Shown here in pieces: positions 27,168 through 35,137 of a stretch of 64,000 bases of DNA. Every line of letters begins with the position of its first letter. Position 1 is the first letter of the stretch. The translations under genes were made by a program, and so were the position numbers. The notes under the pieces are model-generated. The model saw only the letters and a program-made list of their open reading frames with translations. It had not been told where the DNA came from and made no database searches. Source of the DNA: F1-120-MAGs118 sp013360535 (GTDB lineage: Bacteria > Planctomycetota > UBA1135 > GCA-002686595); NCBI GenBank assembly GCA_026647215.1, contig JAPKHC010000018.1:1-64000 (forward strand), in the 5' to 3' direction.

Positions 27168-28539
27168 GGCGGCGGGGCTTCTCCACGTAGAACTCGAAAC
27201 GCGCGTCGACGAGGTCGTCGAGCGGATTGACGATCAGGGCCGAGCGTTCGCGCTCGATCGAGAGCCAGGAATTGCGCGACTCGCCCTCGGTCGAGATGCG
27301 GAAGTAGTGCAGGTCCTCGCGCTTGGGGAAGGCGAGCGGCGGGACGCGTTCGTGCACGAGCGCGATGCCGGGGATCATGCCGTCGATCACGCGCTGCTTC
27401 TCGCTGGGCGCGAGCAGCTTGATGCCGTCGGGCACGAGGCGCGCGGCCTCCTCGGAACGGCGCGCGAGCTGCACGCCGAGCCACACTTCCGCGCGCCGCT
27501 CGAGCCACTCGGCGGGCAGCGCGACCTGATGGAAGAACGGCACGAGCGCGTCGCGATCGAACGGCACGCACTCGTAGGGATGCTCGACCTCGGCGCCCAT
27601 CAGGGCCGCCAGCTCGCCGAGCACGTTCTTGAAGCATGCGTCGGTGCGCGCCGGGTCGAAGGCGGGCAGCGCCGGGACCGCGCGCGCGGGGTGGAAGAGC
27701 GCCAGATCGCCGCAGCAGCGCGCCAGTTCGCGGTAGGCGTGCTCGGGCGCGAGCCGCGGGGCGCGCGCGAGCTGCTCGAGCGTCGCGCACGTGCGGTTGA
27801 GCGACTGCAGGAGCAGCAAGCTCGCGAAGTCGACGCCGCGACCGACGTCGGAGAGCCGCGCCAGCGTCGGCACGCGCTCGGCGAGGTCGCGCACGCGCCG
27901 CCGCGACTCCTGCGCGAGCTCGGTGATGCGCCGCAGCAGCGCCGGCGCGCCGCCGCACTCCATCACGGGCGGCACGAAGCCCGGATCGAGCACCGGCAGC
28001 GCCACGGGACGGCCCTCGCGCACCATGCGCGCGACCTCGACCGCCTCGAAGCCCGCCGGCGGCGCGTCGCCGAAAAACACCTTGACGCGCAGCAGGCGGA
28101 ACTCGAGCTGCTGCACGCTGTCGCGCAGGTTCTCGTCGTGCGTCGCCATGGCCTGCACGCGGAAACGCGCCACGCGGCCGTCGCGCCCGTCGTCGATCGC
28201 CGGCTGGTTCTCGCGCGCCTCGGGGATCGCGAGCCAGACCTTCAGCTCGGGCTCCTTGAACACGTCGGCGAAGCCCGTGGCCGAGATCTCCGCGTTGCCC
28301 GGCACGACCGCCAGCGTCCCGTCGGGGAACACGACCTCGAGCGCGCGCACATCGAAGACCGACTCGGCGAGCCGGCCCTGGTCGACCGTCAGCGACACGA
28401 GCCCGTGGCCCTGCGCCCGCCCGATCGAGCTCGCGCTGGCGGCGAGCCCGGCGGCCTCGCGCGCGAGCGCCTGGAAGTGCTGCGTCGAGAGGAACATGCC
28501 CTCCCGCCACAGGACGCTGGGAACCGCGCGCTGGCTCAT
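27160..28539 (-). CDS. tssK: T6SS baseplate-membrane adaptor TssK
   Basis: 459 residues starting at the ATG at 28,539. V-L-W-R-E-G-M-F-L-S-T-Q-H-F-Q near the start is the TssK hallmark. D-L-A-L-F in the middle and late F-P-K-R-E-D-L-H-Y-F-R-I-S block support it. TssK links the baseplate to TssL/TssM and resembles phage receptor-binding proteins. It lies 5 bases after tssJ. The open frame continues upstream into tssJ in another phase, but the signature begins here. Confidence 0.96.
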   Translation of the reverse strand: MSQRAVPSVLWREGMFLSTQHFQALAREAAGLAASASSIGRAQGHGLVSLTVDQGRLAESVFDVRALEVVFPDGTLAVVPGNAEISATGFADVFKEPELKVWLAIPEARENQPAIDDGRDGRVARFRVQAMATHDENLRDSVQQLEFRLLRVKVFFGDAPPAGFEAVEVARMVREGRPVALPVLDPGFVPPVMECGGAPALLRRITELAQESRRRVRDLAERVPTLARLSDVGRGVDFASLLLLQSLNRTCATLEQLARAPRLAPEHAYRELARCCGDLALFHPARAVPALPAFDPARTDACFKNVLGELAALMGAEVEHPYECVPFDRDALVPFFHQVALPAEWLERRAEVWLGVQLARRSEEAARLVPDGIKLLAPSEKQRVIDGMIPGIALVHERVPPLAFPKREDLHYFRISTEGESRNSWLSIERERSALIVNPLDDLVDARFEFYVEKPRRHG

Positions 28540-28544
28540 CGCGG

Positions 28545-29045
28545 CTAGTCCTTGCGCTCGGGGTAGCCGGAGCGCAGCACGAACTCGAGCTCGTGGCTGT
28601 CGCGGAAGTCGTCGAGGCCGAGCACCTTCGCGCGCCAGTTGCCACCCGACTCGGTCACGATCGCGAGGCTGTAGGCCTTGCGGTCCTCGAACAGGAAGCC
28701 CAGGTCGAGCTCGAAGGCCGCGCCGTCGAGCTCGAGCTCCACCGGCGCCGCCGGCTTGCGCAGCTCGATCACGCGCCACTTCCCGGCGTCGACGTCGAGC
28801 TGGGCGTAGGCGGGGTACTCGCGGATGCGCGAGGGCGTGAGCAGCGCCTCGTTGGCGTCGGACTCGAAGTTGGTCTCGATCTTCTTCGCGTCGACGATCA
28901 CGTACACGAAGTCCGCACCCAGCGGGTCGCCGGCTTCGATCCGCAGGCGATCGGTCGAGGTGCAGGCGACGCAGGAGAGCAGCGCGAGGGCTGCGAAGGG
29001 GGCGCGGAGGCGCGCCGGGAGCTTGGGGCCAGCGGTCGGCAGCAT
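28545..29045 (-). CDS. tssJ: T6SS outer-membrane lipoprotein TssJ
   Basis: 166 residues from the ATG at 29,045; a longer open frame upstream has no protein-like features and runs into the structured element, so I use this start. The signal peptide (A-P-F-A-A-L-A-L-L-S-C-V-A-C) ends at Cys25 or Cys28. The beta-rich mature part (A-D-F-V-Y-V-I-V-D-A, R-V-I-E-L-R-K-P, Y-S-L-A-I-V-T-E-S-G) and its position directly before tssK support TssJ. This lipoprotein binds the periplasmic end of TssM. Sequence conservation in the family is low, so context carries weight. Confidence 0.85.
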   Translation of the reverse strand: MLPTAGPKLPARLRAPFAALALLSCVACTSTDRLRIEAGDPLGADFVYVIVDAKKIETNFESDANEALLTPSRIREYPAYAQLDVDAGKWRVIELRKPAAPVELELDGAAFELDLGFLFEDRKAYSLAIVTESGGNWRAKVLGLDDFRDSHELEFVLRSGYPERKD

Positions 29046-29193
29046 GCGGGATCTCCGGGGGGCCCCAGGGGCGGGCGCGGGCGTGGGGGGCGAGGGCGGG
29101 GACGCCGTTCGGGGCGGGCGGATGATAGCAGCGGGCCCGGCCCGGTTCCGCTCCCGGTTCGTGGCGCCGAACTTCGCGCGCCGCGTTCGCTCA

Positions 29194-29308
29194 GAGACCG
29201 TGAAGAAATCACGGTCTCGCCGTCCGCGCCGCCCTGCGGCGCGGCGCAACAAGTACCTGAGAGGTCGTACGATCGATTTCTTCACGCCCTCTCTTCACGA
29301 CCTCTCAG
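29194..29308. repeat. Three-hairpin structured element, copy B
   Basis: Lies in the 259-bp gap between the FHA gene and tssJ. Hairpin 1 has arms 29,194-29,203 and 29,209-29,218 (10 bp). Hairpin 2 has arms 29,226-29,232 and 29,236-29,242 (7 bp). Hairpin 3 has arms 29,257-29,268 and 29,297-29,308 (12 bp, 28-nt loop). Order, hairpin 1 sequence and both linkers match copy A at 17.7 kb. In hairpin 3 one pair is C-G in A (17,801/17,824) and G-C in B (29,264/29,301), so the stem is kept. The right arm contains the stop codon of the FHA gene. The outer 16-bp stem of copy A is not seen here. Confidence 0.75.
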
Positions 29309-31569
29309 CCGCCGTCGCGGCGGCCGGAGACGATCGCGTTGGCCTCTTCGCGCGCGAAGGCCTCGAGGCGCTCCTCGACCAGGGTCGCCGACTGGCGGGC
29401 GAGGTACTGCTGCGCGCGCGTCCACAGCTCGGCGCGCACCATGAATCCCAAGCCGCTGATCGACTTCTGCTTGGTGAGCGCGGCCTCGCTCAGCTCCGAC
29501 TTCAGCACCTCGAAGTAGCGCAGCGCCGCGCGCCGGTGCGCGTGCACCGACGCCGCCAGCCACAGCCCGAGGTCGTCGACGTAGCTCACCAGCGCCTCGC
29601 GCGCGGCCTCGTCCTCGGGCGCCGCCAGCAGCGCCTCGACGAGCATGCGGTAGTTCGAGCCCTCGGTGCCCGGCAGGATCGTGTTCTCGTTGAAGATTTG
29701 CTGGAAGCTGGTCGCGACGCGCGTGACGACGCGCTCGAAGTTGCGGAAGCCGAGGTACTGCTCGCCGACCAGGAATTCCTCGACCGAACGGCCCGTGAGC
29801 GGCCCGTGGGTGTGGGAGTCCTCCTCGACGAGGCGCCGCAGGGTGTCGAGCGTCACGCCCGAGCGCGCGACCACGGCCGGCGCGGCTCCACCGCCGACGA
29901 GCTTGGTGCGCGCCTGCAGCAGGTCGCGCGTCAGGCGCCGGTTCTCCTCGCGCAGCTCGGCCAGCGCGCCGTCGGAGGCGGAAGCGCCGCTGCCCGCGGG
30001 CGTGGGGGCCGCGCGGCGGGCTTCCTCGAGCTGGCGCCGCAGGTCCTCGACCACCGGACGCAGGTCCGTGCCGCCGAACTCGGGCGCGACGGGGGCGCTG
30101 CCGCCGCGGGCGCGGGCGAGCTCCCCCTCGAGCTCGCGCGTGCGCCGGGTGAGCTGCTCGATCATCGCCGAGGCCATCGCCGAAGGCTTCGGCCCCGCCG
30201 GTGCGGGAGCGCCGCCGCGGGCAGCCGCCAGCTCGGCCCGCGTGCGCTCGAGCTCCTGTTCCAGCCCTTCGGCACGCGCACGCACCCTCGCGACCTCGTC
30301 GGACAGGAGTTGCACCTGCGGCGCGGCTCCCGCTTGCGCGTCCTTGGCCGCCAGCTCTTCCTTGAGGCTCGCGATGCGCTGCTCGAGCAGCCGGATGCGC
30401 TGCTGCGACTCGTCGGAGGCCTGCGCCTTCGCGGCGTTGGTGCGCGCGAGGTCGAGCTCGGCCTTGTGGCGCGCGAGCTCGCCGAGCAGGTCGGCCTGTT
30501 CGCCGCGCAGGCGCTCGAGGTCCCGCTGGGAGTCGAGCAGGCTCGTGCGGGCGCCGTCGAGGTCCGAGTTGCGCCGCGCGAGGTCGCGCACGAGCTCGAG
30601 ACCCTGCTGGCGCAGCTCCGCCAGCTCGCGTTCGGTGCTCTCGGAGCGCGCGCGGGCGTCCTCGAGCTCGGCCCGGGTGCGCGCGAGGCCGTCGACGTGC
30701 TCGGCGTTCTGCCGGCGCAGCGCCTCGACCTCGAGGCCGGGCGCGAGCGCGCTGGCGCGGGCCGCCTCGAGCTCCCCGTGCAGGCGCCCCAGCTCGGCGT
30801 TGGCGGTCGCGAGCTTGCGCCGCAGCTCGTCGGTCTCGCGCGCGTGGGCCTCGCCGTTCGCACGCGCCGAGTCGAGCTCGCCCCGCAGGCGCGCGAGCTC
30901 GGTTTCGGCCGCGGAAGCCCGCTTTTCGAAGTCCGTCAGCCCCTTGCCGGTCTCGTCCGCGCGCCGCTTCGCGCGCTCGACCTCACCCGACAGGCGCGCG
31001 ACGTCGGCTTCGAGCGTGTGCCCGCGCTGGCGCGTTTCCTCGAGCTGCAACATCGCGCCCTGGGCCGCGGCCCGCGCCGCTTCGGCTTCCCGCTGCAGCT
31101 GCTCGATGCGCGTCGCGCGCTGGGCGAGCTCGGCCAGCAGCGCCGGATCGGGCTCGGCGGGCGCCGCCGGGAGGGGCGCGGGCTTCGTGGCCCTGGGCGC
31201 GGGCGCGAGCGTGCGCTCGAGGTCGCCGAGCTCCTCCTCGTCCGCCGCCGGCGCCGCCTCGACGTGCACCGTGACGAGGTTGCCGCCCGCCGGATCGCCG
31301 ATCTGGAACGAGCCGCCGCGCAGCACGACTGCGCCTTGGATGCGCTTGCCCTGCACGTAGGTGCCGTTGGTCGAGTCGAGGTCCTCGACCACGACCCCGC
31401 GCAGGACCCGCACGTGCGCCCGCGAGATGTCCTTGCGCTCGACGAGCACGTCGCAGCGGTCGGAGGCGGTGTGGCCACGCCCGATCAACGCGCTGTCGCC
31501 GGCGAGCTCGTGCACGACGTCGAGCGTCCCGTCCTGGGACACGACGCGGAGCCGGAGGGGTTGGGGCAT
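29305..31569 (-). CDS. FHA-domain protein with long coiled coil (T6SS Fha/TagH type)
   Basis: 754 residues from the ATG at 31,569. The N-terminal FHA domain is intact: G30-R-G, S49-R-A-H52, and S66-T-N-G-T70, so it should bind phosphothreonine. Residues about 155-560 form a very long Ala/Glu/Arg/Leu coiled coil broken by Gly/Ala/Pro linkers. The C-terminal about 190 residues (G-P-L-T-G-R-S-V-E-E-F-L onward) form a helical domain reminiscent of T6SS FHA proteins. In other T6SSs Fha is phosphorylated by PpkA and activates assembly. It is the first gene of the minus-strand operon, so it may set the switch for the whole system. Confidence 0.85.
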   Translation of the reverse strand: MPQPLRLRVVSQDGTLDVVHELAGDSALIGRGHTASDRCDVLVERKDISRAHVRVLRGVVVEDLDSTNGTYVQGKRIQGAVVLRGGSFQIGDPAGGNLVTVHVEAAPAADEEELGDLERTLAPAPRATKPAPLPAAPAEPDPALLAELAQRATRIEQLQREAEAARAAAQGAMLQLEETRQRGHTLEADVARLSGEVERAKRRADETGKGLTDFEKRASAAETELARLRGELDSARANGEAHARETDELRRKLATANAELGRLHGELEAARASALAPGLEVEALRRQNAEHVDGLARTRAELEDARARSESTERELAELRQQGLELVRDLARRNSDLDGARTSLLDSQRDLERLRGEQADLLGELARHKAELDLARTNAAKAQASDESQQRIRLLEQRIASLKEELAAKDAQAGAAPQVQLLSDEVARVRARAEGLEQELERTRAELAAARGGAPAPAGPKPSAMASAMIEQLTRRTRELEGELARARGGSAPVAPEFGGTDLRPVVEDLRRQLEEARRAAPTPAGSGASASDGALAELREENRRLTRDLLQARTKLVGGGAAPAVVARSGVTLDTLRRLVEEDSHTHGPLTGRSVEEFLVGEQYLGFRNFERVVTRVATSFQQIFNENTILPGTEGSNYRMLVEALLAAPEDEAAREALVSYVDDLGLWLAASVHAHRRAALRYFEVLKSELSEAALTKQKSISGLGFMVRAELWTRAQQYLARQSATLVEERLEAFAREEANAIVSGRRDGG

Positions 31570-31656
31570 GAGCAGGGCGGGCGGGTCGGGTGGAAGCGGC
31601 GGCGCGGCGGGCGCGGCAGTGTACTTCGCGGGCGAGCGCCGGGGGAGCGGCGTAGC
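31570..31656. promoter_or_regulatory. Divergent promoter region, T6SS operon and apbE
   Basis: 87 bases between the start codons of the FHA gene (minus) and apbE (plus). It is the only divergent gap upstream of the T6SS operon, so it likely holds its promoter. It is almost entirely G+C and I cannot place -35/-10 boxes. A G-rich GGGGGAG at 31,641-31,647 sits 9 bases before the apbE ATG and looks like a ribosome binding site. Confidence 0.5.
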
Positions 31657-32709
31657 ATGCCGCGGATGGTCGACGGGATGAAGCTCTTCGGGCTGGGGCT
31701 CGCGCTCGCGCTGGTCGGCTGCGCGGCGCCGCGGCTGGAGCGGCACGAGTACGAGGATGCGGCGATGGGGACGCAGTTCCGCATCGTGCTGTACGCGGAC
31801 TCGCGCGAGGCGGCGGATGCGGCGGCGCAGGCGGCGTTCGCGCGGGTGCACGAGCTCGATGCGCGGCTCAGCGACTACCGCGAGGAGAGTGAGCTGTCGC
31901 GGCTGTCGGCGGCGGGCGGCGATGGCGAGTTGCATCCGGTGTCGGAGGACCTGTGGCGCGTGCTCACGCTCGCGCAGGAGGTCGCGCAACAGTCGCAGGG
32001 CGCCTTCGACGCGACCGCGGGGCCGGTGGTGGCGCTCTGGCGGCGCGCGCGGCGGCAAGCTGAGCTTCCGGACGAGGCGCGGCTCGCGAAGGCGCTCGAG
32101 GCGACCGGCTGGCGGCACGTGCGGCTCGAGGAGCGTGCGCGCGCGGTCGAGCTCCTGCGGCCGGGGATGAAGCTCGACTTCGGTGGCATCGCCAAGGGGT
32201 ACGCGCTCGATGCAGCGCTGGACGTGCTCGCCGAGCACGAGATCGAGCGGGCGCTGGTCGACGGCGGCGGCGACGTCGCGGTGCGGCGCGCCCCGCCGGG
32301 CGAGCGCGGGTGGCGCGTCGAGATTCGCCCGCTGGGGGACGAGCGGGCGAGTGTTGCGCTGGTGCTCGAGAACGCGGCCGTCGCGACCTCGGGGGACGCG
32401 TTCCAGGCGCTCGTGATCGGCGGAACGCGGTACTCGCACATCGTCGACCCGCGCACGGGGCGTGCGCTCGCCACGCGCACGTCGGCTTCGGTCGTCGCGC
32501 GCGACGGAGCGCTCGCCGATGCGCTCGCGACCGCCACTTGCGTGCTCGGTCCCGACGAAGGTCTCGCCGCGTGCGAGCGCCGCGGCGCCCACGCGCGCGT
32601 CACGCTCGAACGTGGCGATTCGACCGCCGAACTACGCCGCGAGACCCGCGAGACGCAGGGCTTCCGCGCGCTTATCCTGCACCCGTCCGGCCCGATCCCG
32701 CCCCCTTGA
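31657..32709 (+). CDS. apbE: FAD:protein FMN transferase ApbE, lipoprotein
   Basis: 350 residues. ApbE moves FMN from FAD onto a Thr of target flavoproteins such as NqrB/NqrC and RnfD/RnfG. The signal peptide (M-K-L-F-G-L-G-L-A-L-A-L-V-G-C) ends in a good lipobox, L-V-G-C. The start at 31,657 is chosen for the GGGGGAG 9 bases before it; ATGs at 31,666 and 31,678 are alternatives. Hallmarks are D-F-G-G-I-A-K-G-Y-A-L-D, V-D-G-G-G-D-V, S-G-D near 245, H-I-V-D-P-R-T-G, and D-A-L-A-T-A. An RnfD-like protein is encoded at 53,651-54,529, a possible but unproven substrate. Confidence 0.95.
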   Translation: MPRMVDGMKLFGLGLALALVGCAAPRLERHEYEDAAMGTQFRIVLYADSREAADAAAQAAFARVHELDARLSDYREESELSRLSAAGGDGELHPVSEDLWRVLTLAQEVAQQSQGAFDATAGPVVALWRRARRQAELPDEARLAKALEATGWRHVRLEERARAVELLRPGMKLDFGGIAKGYALDAALDVLAEHEIERALVDGGGDVAVRRAPPGERGWRVEIRPLGDERASVALVLENAAVATSGDAFQALVIGGTRYSHIVDPRTGRALATRTSASVVARDGALADALATATCVLGPDEGLAACERRGAHARVTLERGDSTAELRRETRETQGFRALILHPSGPIPPP

Positions 32710-32726
32710 AGGAAGCCTTGGCAGCC

Positions 32727-34037
32727 ATGGCCCACGCCCCGCGCCCGAACCTGATCGTCCCTTCCCGCCGCGACCTGCTCGTCACCGGAGGCGTGGCGCT
32801 CGCCAGTGGCGCCGTCGCGAGCGCGCTGCCTTCGGGCGTGATCGGCTTCCATCCCAACGGCTCCGACGTGCTCAAGGTCGGCCTCGTCGGCTGTGGCGGC
32901 CGCGGGACGGGAGCTGCGGCGCAGGCGCTCGCCGCCGATCCGCAGGCCGAGCTCGTCGCGCTCGGCGACGCCTTCGCCGACCACGTCGAGAACGCGCTCA
33001 ACTCGCTGAAGGGCACGGCCTCGATCGCCGCGCGAGTCAAGGTCGACGACGCGCACAAGTTCACGGGTTTCGACGCCTTCAAGCGCGTGATCGACTCGGT
33101 CGACGTCGTGCTGTTCGCGACCTCGCCGCACTTCCGGCCGATGCAGGTCGAGTACGCCGTGCAGTCGGGCAAGCACATGTTCGTCGAGAAGCCGATCGCG
33201 ACCGACGCACCGGGCGTGCGGCGCGTGATGGCGGCCTGCGAGGCGGCGCGCGCGAAGAAGCTCAACGTCGTCTCCGGCCTGTGCTACCGCTACGAGCACA
33301 AGAAGCGCGAGACGATCCAGCGCATCCACGACGGCGCGATCGGCCAGATCCTCGGCGCGCAGACCACGTACAACACCGGCGGCCTGTGGCACCGCGGGCG
33401 CCAGCCCGAGTGGAGCGACATGGAGTGGCAGATGCGCAACTGGCTGTACTTCACGTGGGCCTCGGGCGACCACATCGTCGAGCAGCACATCCACTCGCTC
33501 GACAAGATCGCGTGGGCGCTCGGCGACAAGTACCCGCTGCGCGTGACGGCGAGCGGCGGCCGCGCGCAGCGCAGCGACCCCAAGTACGGCAACATCTACG
33601 ACCACTTCAACTCGGTCTACGAGTACGAGGGCGGCGTCAAGGTGTTCAGCTCCTGCCGCCAGTGGAACGGCGCCTCGAGCGACGTTTCCGACCACGTGTT
33701 CGGCACCAAGGGCGTCGCGCACCTGCAGTCGCACCACATCGAGGGCGAGAACGCCTGGCGCCATCGCGATGCGGACGGCGTGCAGGACGACATGTACCAG
33801 AACGAGCACGACGAGCTGTTCGCCGCGATCCGCAAGGGCGCGGTGATCGACAACTCCGACTACATGTGCAAGTCGACGATGATGGCGATCATGGCGCGCA
33901 TGGCGGCCTACACCGGGCAGACGCTCACGTGGGAGCAGGCCTGGAACAGCCAGGAAGACCTGTCGCCGGCGTCCTACGAGTGGACCTCGATCGAGTCGCC
34001 CGCGGTCGCGATCCCCGGAGTCACGAAGTTCGTTTGA
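32727..34037 (+). CDS. Tat-exported Gfo/Idh/MocA family oxidoreductase
   Basis: 436 residues. A twin-arginine signal (S-R14-R-D-L-L-V followed by a mild hydrophobic stretch to about residue 35) predicts export with cofactor already bound. The Rossmann motif V-G-L-V-G-C-G-G-R-G is at 51-60, and E154-K-P carries the NAD(P)-binding Lys. The E-Q-H-I-H-S-L-D segment near 255 is the usual catalytic region. Such exported dehydrogenase-like proteins are very numerous in Planctomycetota, mostly acting on sugars; the substrate cannot be told from sequence. It begins 17 bases after apbE and shares a TTGA overlap with the next gene. Confidence 0.92.
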   Translation: MAHAPRPNLIVPSRRDLLVTGGVALASGAVASALPSGVIGFHPNGSDVLKVGLVGCGGRGTGAAAQALAADPQAELVALGDAFADHVENALNSLKGTASIAARVKVDDAHKFTGFDAFKRVIDSVDVVLFATSPHFRPMQVEYAVQSGKHMFVEKPIATDAPGVRRVMAACEAARAKKLNVVSGLCYRYEHKKRETIQRIHDGAIGQILGAQTTYNTGGLWHRGRQPEWSDMEWQMRNWLYFTWASGDHIVEQHIHSLDKIAWALGDKYPLRVTASGGRAQRSDPKYGNIYDHFNSVYEYEGGVKVFSSCRQWNGASSDVSDHVFGTKGVAHLQSHHIEGENAWRHRDADGVQDDMYQNEHDELFAAIRKGAVIDNSDYMCKSTMMAIMARMAAYTGQTLTWEQAWNSQEDLSPASYEWTSIESPAVAIPGVTKFV

Positions 34038-35137
34038 AGGACGCGCTGATCGAGCGGCTGGAGGAGCTTCGGCGCAACCTCGAGTTGCCGCCGGAGCTCG
34101 TCGAGCCGCGGCGCACGCGCGAGTCGCTGCGGGCGGAGCTCGCCGAGGCCGAGCGCCTCGTCGCGGCGGATCCGGCGGCCGCGTTTGCCTTCGATTCCGC
34201 GGGTTTTGCGACGCTTTCGGTCGGCGCGCAGCCGCGTGCGGCCGGACGCTTCAGCGTGCCGACGTTGGCCGAGCTGCGGGCGCGGCTGCCGCGTGGCGCG
34301 GGCGGGCGCGTGCGCGTGCACGCGCTCGAGAAGACCGGCGCCGCGACCGACATCGGTGCGCTGCAGGCCTTCGCGCCGCCGGGGACGGTGTTCCAGGTCG
34401 CGTCGCAGTTCAACTGCCTCGAAGCTCCCGGCCCGCACGTCGTGCCGGTGGTGCAGTACATCTCCGATCCGACGCAGGGACCGCGTGCGTCGGTGTCGGC
34501 CTGGCCGGGGACGTTGCTCCGGCACTATCGGGCCCCCGCGGACGACGGCTCGCGTTTCGTGCAGAGCGATGCGCGGGGCCTCGAGCTGCTCGGGCTCGCG
34601 ATCGACGCGCAGCTCGGCTGCGCTCGCTCGGGTTACCTGCGCACGCAGGACATTCCCGACCTCGCACGCTTCGTCGCGGCGCTGGAAGAGCGCTTCGAGC
34701 TCGTGCGAGTCGGCCTCCACGAGAGTGTCGAGGTGTGCGCGGGCCACGACTGGACAGGACCTGTGCCGACGGCGCCCGAGCAGCGCGTCTCGCAGGTGTT
34801 CACGTCGACGCTGGCGCTCGGCGGGTATTCGAGCGGCGACTCGCGCAAGGCGCTCGAGGCCTGCCGCCTGCTCCTGCGCGCGAGCTACACCGGCACGCTG
34901 TTCGCCGCGGCCGCGATCGGTGCACCGCGCGTCGTGCTCACGTTCATCGGCGGCGGCGTTTTCGGCAATCCGACCGAGGAAATCGCCGCGGCGATCGTCG
35001 CGGCGGTCGAAGAACTGTCGCGCGCGAGCTCGGCGCAGCTCGAAGTGTTCGTCAACACGCGCAGCGAGACGCCCACGGCACTCGCGCAGCTCGTGTCCAC
35101 CAGCGGCGGCTCGATCCTGCGCTCGCGCTACAGGTAG
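34034..35137 (+). CDS. Conserved protein of unknown function with a Gly-rich C-terminal motif
   Basis: 367 residues from a TTG at 34,034 overlapping the preceding TGA, which is the only start consistent with the operon. No signal peptide. Two recognisable blocks stand out: V-A-S-Q-F-N-C-L-E-A-P-G-P near residue 120 with D-P-T-Q-G-P-R-A-S, and V-L-T-F-I-G-G-G-V-F-G-N-P-T-E-E near 300. The latter resembles the Gly-rich ligand loop of macrodomain or poly(ADP-ribose) glycohydrolase-like folds, though I cannot confirm this by eye. It has four Cys, not arranged as a metal site. It converges with the sulfatase-fold gene, overlapping its 3' end by 10 bases. Confidence 0.7.
   Translation: MKDALIERLEELRRNLELPPELVEPRRTRESLRAELAEAERLVAADPAAAFAFDSAGFATLSVGAQPRAAGRFSVPTLAELRARLPRGAGGRVRVHALEKTGAATDIGALQAFAPPGTVFQVASQFNCLEAPGPHVVPVVQYISDPTQGPRASVSAWPGTLLRHYRAPADDGSRFVQSDARGLELLGLAIDAQLGCARSGYLRTQDIPDLARFVAALEERFELVRVGLHESVEVCAGHDWTGPVPTAPEQRVSQVFTSTLALGGYSSGDSRKALEACRLLLRASYTGTLFAAAAIGAPRVVLTFIGGGVFGNPTEEIAAAIVAAVEELSRASSAQLEVFVNTRSETPTALAQLVSTSGGSILRSRYR

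Noticed and set aside
22401..27230. 1609-codon plus-strand open frame opposite tssM and tssL
   Set aside because: Arg/Glu/Leu-rich shadow of tssM and tssL, both of which are clear family members.
28545..29285. Longer TssJ starting at 29,285
   Set aside because: The added 80 residues are Arg/Pro-rich, cross the structured element, and would bury the lipoprotein signal in the middle of the protein.
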